From contig CANJJU010000003.1 in NCBI GenBank assembly GCA_947474815.1, positions 1 to 45,382 on the forward strand: a stretch of DNA of 45,382 bases. Direction: 5' to 3'. The notes beneath the pieces were generated by a model that was given only the letters and a program-made list of their open reading frames with translations, made no database searches and had not been told where the DNA came from. Origin of the DNA: Chitinophagaceae bacterium. Lineage in GTDB: Bacteria; Bacteroidota; Bacteroidia; Chitinophagales; Chitinophagaceae. This document shows, piece after piece, positions 33,875 to 41,849 of this stretch; the stretch's first letter is position 1; every line of letters starts with the position of its first letter. A program made the position numbers and the translations under genes.

Positions 33875-34537
33875 ATGCTGACAGCTGCACTCGTCATTAA
33901 TAATATTCCTCAACTCCAGCTTCAAGATTCTGTTGGCAAGGCGCGTCAAATAATTAATGATTATAAACTAACTCATCTTCCTGTAGTAATAGACCATAAA
34001 TACCTTGGTTTATTAAGCGAAGACGACTTATTAGATGTTGAAGATGAAAAATTACCAATAGAAATAATTCAAGATAGTTTTCTCAAAGCATTTGTGCTAG
34101 ACGATGTTCATTTTCTAAATGCAGTAAATACAAGTAATCAATTTGAAACAAATATTGTGCCTGTAGTAAATAAGGAAAATGAATTTGTAGGTGTTATTGT
34201 TACAGCAGATCTTTTAAAGGCAATGGGTGATTTTTCAGGCGCAAATGAAATTGGAGGAATCATCGTATTGGAAATGAAGAGAATTCAATTTGCTATTTCC
34301 GAAATTAGTCGAATAGTAGAAAGCAATGATTGTACTGTACTTCACCTCAATACCACCATTGATCCTTTAACCGGCATGCTTAGAGTTACTTTACATATCA
34401 ACAAAAAGGAAGTCAGCGCTGTTGTTTCTACATTTGAAAGATATGATTATACGGTTTTGTATCACTTTGGAGTTGAACATTACGAAAACGAATTAGACAA
34501 CAACTACAAGCATCTTATGAATTATTTAAACTTGTAG
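33875..34537 (+). CDS. CBS-domain protein with ACT-like C-domain
   Basis: 220 residues. A tandem CBS pair spans about 1-120 (VGKARQIINDYKLTHLPVV then EFVGVIVTADLLKAM), likely to bind an adenine nucleotide. Residues about 130-205 resemble an ACT-like regulatory fold (GGIIVLEMKRIQFAISEISR then DCTVLHLNTTIDPLTG). No catalytic domain. It lies next to a BamA-like and a nadK gene, an order I associate with this phylum, and may sense NAD(P) or energy state; that is inference. Confidence 0.88.
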   Translation: MLTAALVINNIPQLQLQDSVGKARQIINDYKLTHLPVVIDHKYLGLLSEDDLLDVEDEKLPIEIIQDSFLKAFVLDDVHFLNAVNTSNQFETNIVPVVNKENEFVGVIVTADLLKAMGDFSGANEIGGIIVLEMKRIQFAISEISRIVESNDCTVLHLNTTIDPLTGMLRVTLHINKKEVSAVVSTFERYDYTVLYHFGVEHYENELDNNYKHLMNYLNL

Positions 34538-34562
34538 CGCATTGATTTCACTAATAAAACAT

Positions 34563-36005
34563 TTGAAGCACTTTCTTATATTATTAGGATTATTGAGTTT
34601 TTTTCAGTCGTCTGCGCAGGAGATAAAATCCTACCCGGGATTTTATGATGAAATGAATAATAAAATCTCAGTTGACTCTTCTGCGAAATTGCTTATTAAT
34701 AAGATTAATATTATCGGGAACAACAAAACAAAGGATTATATCATTCTTAGGGAAATGAAGATCAAGAAAGGCGATTCTATTATTGCCGCCAATCTGTTCG
34801 AGGCCATAGAAGAGTCACACAACTTAATTTACAACACATCACTTTTTTCAGAAGTAGCTATAGAGCCGGTTTTAACCACTGCCTTTACGCTCACTTTAAA
34901 TATTATTCTTAAAGAACGCTGGTACATATATCCAACTCCTCAATTTAAACTAGTAGATCGTAATTTTAATGAATGGTGGAAGACTTATAATGCTGATTTT
35001 AATCGCGTTATTTATGGAGCAAAGTTTTTACACTATAATATTAGTGGGCGCGGAGATCAGTTGCGTATTTTCCTCCAAAATGGTTACGCAAGAAATTTTT
35101 CCATTAGCTATTCATCTCCCTATAGCAATAAACGACTCGACGAGGGCTATTCAATAGGATTTAATTTAACCCAAAATAGAGAGTTCCCTTACAAAACTTC
35201 TTATAATAATGGATTGCTACTTTATAAAAAAAGCAATTTTGAAAGAGACGGGGTTTTAATCAACGCTACCTACATATCTCGAAAAGGCTATTTTAAGAAA
35301 CACTATTTTTCTTTTCTATTCAATTACATCAAAGTAAATGACAGTGTACTAACTTCCCCATACAACCCACATTATTTAAATTCTACAAAATCAAGCATTT
35401 CATTTCCCGACCTGATCTATACTTATTCGTACAACAATACCAATAAAGTTGATTTTCCACTAAAAGGCAAATCTTACTCTTTTTCAATTGTAAAGCGAGG
35501 ATTGGGATTAAGCGACGGTATTAACATGTTTGCTTTTGATGCAACTTTTAAAAAATATTTTACACTACGAAATCACTTTTATACGAATATTCAACTCTTT
35601 ACGAAAGTTAAGCTTCCTTTTAAGCAGCCTTATATCAATCAACGCTCTTTAGGGTATGGTAATTTTTATTTAAGAGGGTTAGAGTATTATGTAATTGATG
35701 GAGTTGCTGCAGCATTATCAAAGTACACAATCAGCAAAAAAATAGTTTCGTTTAAAATACCCGTTCCATTTAATATCAAGGCCATACCATATATCCCTTT
35801 TTCGTTTTATGCAAAAACTTTTGCAGATGCAGGCTTTAGTTACAATAGCAAAGAATATGATACAAGATTAAACAATACACTACTGTATACTGGAGGAATT
35901 GGCATTGATATGCTTACCTTATACGATATAAACATAAATCTTGAATATAGTTTCAATCAATTAAGGGAAAAGGGATTATTTTTACATGTGAAAGGCAGTT
36001 TATAA
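34563..36005 (+). CDS. BamA/TamA-like outer-membrane protein (TTG start)
   Basis: 480 residues from a TTG at 34563, giving the signal peptide MKHFLILLGLLSFFQSSAQ. A TTG seven codons earlier (34542) is the alternative, and no ATG exists in frame before residue ~31, which would destroy the signal. A single POTRA-like domain (NKINIIGNNKTKDYIILREM and GDSIIAANLFEAIEESHNLI) is followed by a barrel with the typical repeated strands and a terminal aromatic-hydrophobic motif (LFLHVKGSL). Much shorter than BamA (one POTRA instead of five), so it is a TamA- or surface-antigen-type insertase of unknown substrate. It begins 25 bp after the CBS gene. Confidence 0.82.
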   Translation: MKHFLILLGLLSFFQSSAQEIKSYPGFYDEMNNKISVDSSAKLLINKINIIGNNKTKDYIILREMKIKKGDSIIAANLFEAIEESHNLIYNTSLFSEVAIEPVLTTAFTLTLNIILKERWYIYPTPQFKLVDRNFNEWWKTYNADFNRVIYGAKFLHYNISGRGDQLRIFLQNGYARNFSISYSSPYSNKRLDEGYSIGFNLTQNREFPYKTSYNNGLLLYKKSNFERDGVLINATYISRKGYFKKHYFSFLFNYIKVNDSVLTSPYNPHYLNSTKSSISFPDLIYTYSYNNTNKVDFPLKGKSYSFSIVKRGLGLSDGINMFAFDATFKKYFTLRNHFYTNIQLFTKVKLPFKQPYINQRSLGYGNFYLRGLEYYVIDGVAAALSKYTISKKIVSFKIPVPFNIKAIPYIPFSFYAKTFADAGFSYNSKEYDTRLNNTLLYTGGIGIDMLTLYDININLEYSFNQLREKGLFLHVKGSL

Positions 36006-36025
36006 TAACCTTGAATTGTACAAAA

Positions 36026-36904
36026 ATGAAAATAGCTATTTATAGTAGGGGAATAGAAAACGATCAACTTAAAGATCTTAATCTGCTTTTAGAAGAGCTT
36101 GCCCATAATAATATCGAACCGGTGTTTTTTCAAGACTTCTTTAACCAATTTTATTCTGCTATTAACATTGAAACAAAATATTCTACTTTTAATTCTAGTA
36201 GTGATTTAGACGACAGTATTGACTGTATCATTAGTTTGGGTGGAGACGGAACATTGCTCGATACCGTTACCCTCGTAAAAGATTCCGGTATTCCCGTTTT
36301 AGGAATCAATTATGGAAGATTAGGCTTTTTAGCTAATATAGGAAAAGAAGAAATTGGTTTAGTAATTAGTGCTATTGCAAATAGAGAATATGTGTTAGAC
36401 AAAAGATCACTCATTCATCTTGATGCAAATGTTCCGCTCTTTGGAGAAACACCCTATGCGTTAAATGAATTCTCATTACATAAGAAAGACAGCTCACCAA
36501 TGATTAAGATTCATACTTATCTTAATGGAGAGTTTTTAAATACATATTGGGCAGATGGATTGATTGTAGCAACCCCCACCGGATCAACTGGATATTCTCT
36601 GAGCTGCAATGGACCAGTCGTTTTCCCCGATAGTAGCAGCTTTGTAATTACTCCCGTTGCGCCGCATAACTTAAATGTTCGTCCAATCATTGTGCCAGAC
36701 AATACAATTATTTCTTTCGAAATAGAAGGACGTACAGATGGATTTCTTTGTACGCTAGATAGCAGAAGGGAACTTGTTACCAAAGAAATTCAACTAGCAG
36801 TTAAAAAGGAAGAATTTTCAATCAACCTGATAAGAATGAATGAAAATAATTTTCTTCAAACACTTAGAAACAAACTTAGTTGGGGATTAGATAAAAGAAA
36901 CTAA
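36026..36904 (+). CDS. nadK: NAD kinase
   Basis: A 292-residue ATP-NAD kinase that makes NADP. The start is the ATG at 36026 (MKIAIYSRGIEND); a TTG at 36011 is less likely. The GGDGT motif is at 72-76 (LGGDGTLLDT). The NAD-binding motifs ALNEFSLHKKD and TPTGSTGYSLSCNGPVVFPD are intact. The length is normal. It starts 20 bp after the BamA-like gene and is followed 15 bp later by a histidine kinase. Confidence 0.96.
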   Translation: MKIAIYSRGIENDQLKDLNLLLEELAHNNIEPVFFQDFFNQFYSAINIETKYSTFNSSSDLDDSIDCIISLGGDGTLLDTVTLVKDSGIPVLGINYGRLGFLANIGKEEIGLVISAIANREYVLDKRSLIHLDANVPLFGETPYALNEFSLHKKDSSPMIKIHTYLNGEFLNTYWADGLIVATPTGSTGYSLSCNGPVVFPDSSSFVITPVAPHNLNVRPIIVPDNTIISFEIEGRTDGFLCTLDSRRELVTKEIQLAVKKEEFSINLIRMNENNFLQTLRNKLSWGLDKRN

Positions 36905-36919
36905 TCAGTTTAATTTACC

Positions 36920-37897
36920 ATGACTAATAAATCAAAAAAAATAAGACTGATTTTTATATTCTATTGGTTTTTGCTTACCTACATTATCGCAGCGCTCATC
37001 TGGTGGTATATTGCGCTTTCCTCTCAAAACAATCAAATGGCTGAATATAAAATTCATCTATTAAACAAAACAAACAAAGAATACAATTTACAATATGAAT
37101 CTATCTTACAAGAAGAAATACGAAAAACAAAGCAATATATAGGCGAAGGCACGATATTCTTTCTTCTGATTGTAGCAGGGGCAGTTTTTCTATATAATGC
37201 TATTAGAAAACAATTGAAGATAAGTCTGCAGCAACAGAACTTTATGATGGCTATTACACATGAACTAAAAACCCCTATAGCCATAGCAAAATTGAATTTA
37301 GAAACACTTCAAAAAAGAAAGCTAAATGAAATTCAGCAAGAAACACTGCTCACTAATACCTTACAGGAAGCCAATCGGATGAATACGCTTTGCAACAACT
37401 TGCTGTTGTCTTCACAAATTGAAGGAGACGGGTATAGAATTACCAAAGAAAATATTGATTTAAGTAATTTATTACAACATTGCGTTACAGATTTTAAAAT
37501 AAGATATCAAAGCAAAATAATTCAAACAGAAATTGAGCAAGATGTTTATGTGTCGGGGGATACTTTTATGTTGCAAATAGCCATCAGCAACCTGATTGAA
37601 AACGCAATTAAATACGCCCCAAAAGAAACAGCAATAAAAGCTACTTTAAAAGTAAATAACAATAATGCGAACCTGTCTATTATAGATGAAGGGCATGGAA
37701 TACACGACAGTGAGAAGAAAGAGGTTTTTAAAAAGTTTTACCGATTGGGAACAGATGCAACTAAAAAAGCAAAAGGAACTGGATTGGGACTGTTTCTTGT
37801 TGACAAAATCGTTTCGGCCCACAATGGAAAGGTAAGTGTAATTAATAATAGTCCAACTGGATCAATATTTGTTATTCAATTGAAACAGCTTGCTTAA
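36920..37897 (+). CDS. Membrane sensor histidine kinase
   Basis: 325 residues. Two membrane helices (about 9-31 and 76-94) enclose a 45-residue periplasmic loop, too small for a large ligand domain. The phospho-accepting His is His114 in MMAITHELKTPIAIAKLNLE. The ATPase motifs are N (NLIENAIKYAP), G1 (DEGHGI), F (FKKFYR) and G2 (KGTGLGLFLV). No HAMP or PAS is obvious. Its partner response regulator starts 6 bp after its stop. The signal is unknown. Confidence 0.94.
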   Translation: MTNKSKKIRLIFIFYWFLLTYIIAALIWWYIALSSQNNQMAEYKIHLLNKTNKEYNLQYESILQEEIRKTKQYIGEGTIFFLLIVAGAVFLYNAIRKQLKISLQQQNFMMAITHELKTPIAIAKLNLETLQKRKLNEIQQETLLTNTLQEANRMNTLCNNLLLSSQIEGDGYRITKENIDLSNLLQHCVTDFKIRYQSKIIQTEIEQDVYVSGDTFMLQIAISNLIENAIKYAPKETAIKATLKVNNNNANLSIIDEGHGIHDSEKKEVFKKFYRLGTDATKKAKGTGLGLFLVDKIVSAHNGKVSVINNSPTGSIFVIQLKQLA

Positions 37898-37903
37898 AGT
37901 ATT

Positions 37904-38611
37904 ATGATAAAGAAAAAATATTCTATCCTACTAGTAGAAGATGAAGAAAATCTACAAGAAGCACTCAAACTAAATCTAGAGCTGGAAGACTATGAAGTTA
38001 GAAGTAGTTATGATGGCGCAAATGCTTTAAAACTTGTTCATCAAGAACATTTTGATCTAATAATATTAGATGTAATGCTTCCAGAAGTTGATGGAATTAC
38101 TGTTTGCGAAACCATTAGACTGCAAAACATTGCTATTCCCATTTTGATGCTCAGCGCAAAAAATACTAGTGCCGACAGAGTTTTGGGATTAAAAAAAGGA
38201 GCCGATGACTATTTAACAAAGCCTTTTAATCTCGAAGAACTATTACTGCGGGTAGCGAATTTGATAAAGAAAAATGAACAACTTACCTTAAAATCAGCAA
38301 TCCCAGATTTATATGAATTCGGAAAAAATAAAATTGATTTCAAAGGATTGGAATGCTTTAATAAAAAAGGAGACAAAATAAACTTGACTAAAAGAGAAGG
38401 GATGTTACTAAAACTTTTAATAGAAAATAAAAACGAAGTAGTAACAAGAGAAATAATATTACAAAAAGTATGGGGATATAATGTTTACCCCACTACTAGA
38501 ACAATTGACAACTTCATCTTATCATTTAGAAAATATTTTGAAGAAGATAGCAAACACCCTGTTTATTTTCATTCAATAAGAGGTATAGGATATAAATTTA
38601 CCGCTTCCTAG
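37904..38611 (+). CDS. OmpR/PhoB-type response regulator
   Basis: 235 residues. Receiver domain with the acidic pocket (VEDEEN), phospho-acceptor Asp56 in LIILDVMLPEVDG and Lys106 in DYLTKPF. A winged-helix DNA-binding domain follows (INLTKREGMLLKLLI and RTIDNFILSFRKYFEE, then FHSIRGIGYKF). Proteins of this class bind direct repeats 11 bp apart, the arrangement seen at 3371-3432, but nothing here proves that this regulator acts there. Co-transcribed with the kinase. Confidence 0.94.
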   Translation: MIKKKYSILLVEDEENLQEALKLNLELEDYEVRSSYDGANALKLVHQEHFDLIILDVMLPEVDGITVCETIRLQNIAIPILMLSAKNTSADRVLGLKKGADDYLTKPFNLEELLLRVANLIKKNEQLTLKSAIPDLYEFGKNKIDFKGLECFNKKGDKINLTKREGMLLKLLIENKNEVVTREIILQKVWGYNVYPTTRTIDNFILSFRKYFEEDSKHPVYFHSIRGIGYKFTAS

Positions 38612-38620
38612 ATCCAATGA

Positions 38621-39319
38621 TTACAAATCACCTAACATAGGGCGAATGACAATATCTTCTACTACTGCTTGAGAGGACAATTTAGTAGCGGAGAAAATCA
38701 TTTCGGCAATGTCGGACGGCTCCATCATTCTCTTCGTTGAATTATCAAAATTACCCCAGGAATCAGTAATCACAGCACCAGGAAAGACCCCTGTAACTTT
38801 TATATTGTGTTGCATTAGTTCTAATCGAAGGTTTTGATTGAAACCATTTAAGGCAAACTTACTAATGCCATAACTTCCTCCTCCTTCATAGCCCTTTAAC
38901 GATGCAATAGAGCACATGTTAAAAATATGACCGCTCTCATTTTTAATCATACTAGGGAGGAGCTTTCTAGTCAAATAATACGCACTAAAGAGATTTATAT
39001 TCAACGCTTTTTCTAAATTACCCTCTACCTCATCCATGACTTTGCCAGGCAAATAAGTCCCCACGTTATTGACTACGATATTAGGCACTCCTATTTTTAA
39101 ACAAAAACTTGCAAAATCTTCTACTTGAGCCTTTATTGAAAGGTCTGCTTGATACGAATGAATAACAACGGAAGGATAAAGTTCATGAATCTCTACGATG
39201 GCTTTTTGAAGCATGTCGTTGTTTCTTGCACATAAAAAAAGAGTTGCTCCTGATTCAGCAAATTTTAATGCAATGGCTTTCCCAATTCCTTTGCTTGCTC
39301 CGGTAATAATAACATTCAT
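38621..39319 (-). CDS. Short-chain dehydrogenase/reductase
   Basis: A 232-residue classical SDR. The cofactor motif TGASKGIG is at 6-13. NNVG (84-87) replaces the usual NNAG. The catalytic residues are Ser137 (MCSIAS), Tyr150 and Lys154 (SYGISK). The acidic or basic residue after beta-2 is Arg32 (CARNND), which favours NADP(H). The product is not clear; sepiapterin-reductase-like or 3-oxoacyl-type reductases share this layout. It is convergent with the response-regulator gene with a 9-bp gap. Confidence 0.9.
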   Translation of the reverse strand: MNVIITGASKGIGKAIALKFAESGATLFLCARNNDMLQKAIVEIHELYPSVVIHSYQADLSIKAQVEDFASFCLKIGVPNIVVNNVGTYLPGKVMDEVEGNLEKALNINLFSAYYLTRKLLPSMIKNESGHIFNMCSIASLKGYEGGGSYGISKFALNGFNQNLRLELMQHNIKVTGVFPGAVITDSWGNFDNSTKRMMEPSDIAEMIFSATKLSSQAVVEDIVIRPMLGDL

Positions 39320-39400
39320 ATAATAAATTTAAAATTGTAATATGAGTATCTTTGATATTCATTGTAAAGATAATCATCGTTCAATTATAAAATAAACGAA

Positions 39401-40102
39401 TTGGCACGCACATATAAACATCTTTTTTTTGATTTGGATCATACCCTTTGGGATTTTGATTCTAATGCAAAGAATGCAATAACAGACCTTTATAGTGAGT
39501 TTGAGCTGCATACTACCGTAACAGATGACTTTGAAGAATTTTATAGTAAATACACATTCCATAATAAAATATTATGGGAGCGCTACCAGAAAGGATTTAT
39601 TACTGTTGATGATTTGAAATGGAAAAGAATGTCTCGAACACTTCTTGAGTATAAAATAGGAAACGAAATGTTAGCAAAGGCCCTAAGTGTAAGATTCTTA
39701 GAGATTCTTCCAACCAAAAAAGCAATGTTTCCACATACGGAAGAAATACTCAACTATCTAAAAGAAAAAGAATATGCGCTACATTTAATAACCAATGGAT
39801 TCGAAAAAACACAATGGCAGAAATTACGCAATAGTAAAATAGATCATTTTTTTACTGAAGTGATTACCTCAGAAGCTAGCAATGCCGCAAAGCCCGATAA
39901 GGAGATTTTTGAATTCGCTCTTCAAAAAGCCAATGCTAGTATAATTGATTCAATCATGATAGGCGATAATGTAGAAGCAGATATTCAAGGTGCCATTAAT
40001 ATGGGCATGGACAATGTTTTCGTAAATCATATTAATGCTACTACATCAATCAATCCAACTTATACTATTACTCACTTGAAGGAATTGGAAAATATTTTTT
40101 AA
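39401..40102 (+). CDS. YjjG-type HAD pyrimidine nucleotidase (TTG start)
   Basis: A 233-residue haloacid-dehalogenase phosphatase. Motif I is FFDLDHTLWDF (Asp11, Asp13). Motif II Thr is in LHLITNGFEKTQW. The motif III Lys is in NAAKPDKEIFEFAL and motif IV is IMIGDNVEADIQGAINMGMD. The family (noncanonical pyrimidine nucleotidase) removes damaged pyrimidine monophosphates. No ATG is available in frame between the upstream stop at 39371 and the start, so the TTG at 39401 (MARTYKHLFF) is used. TATCTTTG at 39347-39354 is a possible -7 element. Confidence 0.9.
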   Translation: MARTYKHLFFDLDHTLWDFDSNAKNAITDLYSEFELHTTVTDDFEEFYSKYTFHNKILWERYQKGFITVDDLKWKRMSRTLLEYKIGNEMLAKALSVRFLEILPTKKAMFPHTEEILNYLKEKEYALHLITNGFEKTQWQKLRNSKIDHFFTEVITSEASNAAKPDKEIFEFALQKANASIIDSIMIGDNVEADIQGAINMGMDNVFVNHINATTSINPTYTITHLKELENIF

Positions 40103-40118
40103 AAAAAGACATAAAAAA

Positions 40119-40140
40119 AACCTCCTAAAATTAGGAGGTT
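40119..40140 (-). terminator. Intrinsic terminator of the small Cys-rich peptide gene
   Basis: A 10-bp inverted repeat, AACCTCCTAA (40119-40128) and TTAGGAGGTT (40131-40140). The U-tract is on the minus strand (from the A-run 40113-40120), so the terminator acts for the gene at 40162-40320. The plus strand has no T-run after it. Confidence 0.8.
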
Positions 40141-40161
40141 AATAAGTTGAATTAAAAAGAA

Positions 40162-40320
40162 TTACATTTCTGCAGTCTTTTTATCCTTACTACAAGCTTT
40201 TGCTTTTTGACAGCAAGACTTTCCTTTAGCACATTTTTTCTTTTTTCCTTTGTCTGTATTAGCAAAAGAAATACCACTAACAAGCAAAGCAGCTGTTGCA
40301 AATAATAATACTTTTTTCAT
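40162..40320 (-). CDS. Small secreted Cys/Lys-rich peptide (52 residues)
   Basis: Starts at the ATG 40318-40320 and reads MKKVLLFATAALLVSGISFA, a strong signal peptide with cleavage after Ala20, then a 32-residue mature peptide. The mature part has 11-12 Lys and four Cys in the pattern C-x5-CC-x5-C (CAKGKSCCQKAKAC), and ends TAEM. No other gene fills 40103-40412. An intrinsic terminator on the same strand follows 22 bp after the stop, which supports a real, transcribed gene. It lies 92 bp after psd. Possible roles are metal binding, antimicrobial or cationic envelope peptide; none is proven. Similar short Lys-rich, Cys-containing proteins seem to occur in Chitinophagaceae. Confidence 0.75.
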   Translation of the reverse strand: MKKVLLFATAALLVSGISFANTDKGKKKKCAKGKSCCQKAKACSKDKKTAEM

Positions 40321-40412
40321 TGTTAAGATTTTAAATTGATTAATTATAGTGAAATTACGAATAAAAAATTATTAATAAAAAGGATAAATTGTTAAATCGC
40401 CGAAAGTCATCG

Positions 40413-41069
40413 CTAGATATTGGCTATCACCGTCACCCCGCCCTGTACCACTTCATTAAGCCCTACATTCAGTTTGGTGCCAATAGGCAATAAAAGGTCT
40501 ACTCTACTGCCAAATTTTATAAACCCTAACTCTTCTCCCTGTTTTACCTGTTGGCCAACCTGCAAATAATTAACAATTCTTTTAGCAACGGCACCTGCAA
40601 TTTGCTTTACCAATATTTGGGTGTTGCCTTTTTTTAGCACCACGGAATGACGTTCGTTTTCTGTAGAAGATTTAGGATTCCATGCTACGAGATATTTCCC
40701 TTTGTGATACTGATTATAAATTACTTCACCACTAATAGGATTACGATTAACATGCACATTAGCAGGACTCATAAAAATCGAAACCTGTAATCTCTTTTCT
40801 TTAAAATATTCCTCATCAATTGTTTCTTCTATTACTACCACTTTTCCATCTGCAGGCGCAATAATAAAATTTTCATTCACCGTTAAAGTACGAGCAGGAA
40901 TTCTAAAAAAAGAAATAATAAATAATAGAAATATAAACGAAATCAAAAGGACTGACAAGCAAAGCCATAAAAAATCGCCCTTAAAGAGCCATAAAAATAA
41001 CATATTAAGCACCCCTACAAATAATGTGGTGGCTGCAATTGTTTTGTATCCTTCCCGATGAATAGTCAT
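40413..41069 (-). CDS. psd: Phosphatidylserine decarboxylase proenzyme
   Basis: 218 residues from the ATG at 41067-41069 (MTIHREGYKT); a longer frame from 41102 adds 11 residues. It makes phosphatidylethanolamine from phosphatidylserine. The short PSD-A type has a self-cleavage site between Gly187 and Ser188 in FIKFGSRVDLLLP, where the Ser becomes the pyruvoyl group. Two N-terminal membrane helices (about 10-28 and 34-54) precede the domain; ANVHVNRNPISGEV is the family motif. It lies 54 bp downstream of cdsA: two steps of one pathway, co-transcribed. Confidence 0.94.
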   Translation of the reverse strand: MTIHREGYKTIAATTLFVGVLNMLFLWLFKGDFLWLCLSVLLISFIFLLFIISFFRIPARTLTVNENFIIAPADGKVVVIEETIDEEYFKEKRLQVSIFMSPANVHVNRNPISGEVIYNQYHKGKYLVAWNPKSSTENERHSVVLKKGNTQILVKQIAGAVAKRIVNYLQVGQQVKQGEELGFIKFGSRVDLLLPIGTKLNVGLNEVVQGGVTVIANI

Positions 41070-41123
41070 GCTGTTTAAATTGAGCGACAAATGTACAAAC
41101 ACAAGCGCATTAAAAAATAAGTA

Positions 41124-41834
41124 TTAGAAATTTAATTTAATATACAGCCACACAAATGGGGTCGCCATAAGCAAAGAATCGAATCGATCAAGAAATCCGC
41201 CATGGCCTGGCATAAAACTACCACTGTCTTTAATGTTTGCTAATCGCTTTAATTTACTTTCAAATAAATCTCCTATTGTTCCAGCAACACCACAAATAGC
41301 AGCAATCATTACCCAGTGATTCCAATGAATTGTTTTTGTATAAGCAATAGATGTTGCTAAAAAATAAATAGCTACCACACAGAGTATTACCCCGCCAATA
41401 GTACCTTCCCACGTTTTTTTAGGAGAAATAGATGAAAAGGGTGTTTTGCCAATTAACGACCCAACAATATATGCCATGGTATCATTAATCCATATTGAAA
41501 AAATAATTGCACAAGGCAAAATAGGAGAATATGAATCAATAGCATTTTCAGATACGACAGATTGATGCAAATAAAATAATCCATTCATACCTAAATCAAT
41601 CAATAGCATCAATGGCAAGATGATATACCCAAAAGCCAAGGGAAGAAAGTAAAAGTATTTATCTCCATTTATGAGTCTCGCTATTTTGCTAAATTCATAT
41701 ACACATCCCAGCATAATAATTGAAAACAATGCCAGGTAAGTATAGCCATTTACCAACAATCCAGTAAGCATCACCGTTGCAAAAATCAAGGCGGTGAAAG
41801 ATCTCGTTTTCAATGTTTCAAGATGAATAGACAC
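41124..41834 (-). CDS. cdsA: Phosphatidate cytidylyltransferase
   Basis: A 236-residue membrane enzyme that makes CDP-diacylglycerol from phosphatidate and CTP, the precursor for the psd pathway. The CdsA signature is near the C-terminus: GDLFESKLKRLANIKDSGSF then MPGHGGFLDRFDSLL. About six helices. Slightly shorter than enterobacterial CdsA. It begins 15 bp after the CPBP protease stop. Confidence 0.94.
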   Translation of the reverse strand: MSIHLETLKTRSFTALIFATVMLTGLLVNGYTYLALFSIIMLGCVYEFSKIARLINGDKYFYFLPLAFGYIILPLMLLIDLGMNGLFYLHQSVVSENAIDSYSPILPCAIIFSIWINDTMAYIVGSLIGKTPFSSISPKKTWEGTIGGVILCVVAIYFLATSIAYTKTIHWNHWVMIAAICGVAGTIGDLFESKLKRLANIKDSGSFMPGHGGFLDRFDSLLMATPFVWLYIKLNF

Positions 41835-41849
41835 AATTAATATTTTTAG

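Noticed and set aside
36920-38611. Calling the two-component pair PhoR-PhoB
   Set aside because: The sequence shows only the general OmpR/PhoB class; no phosphate gene is adjacent to this pair, so the name would be a guess.
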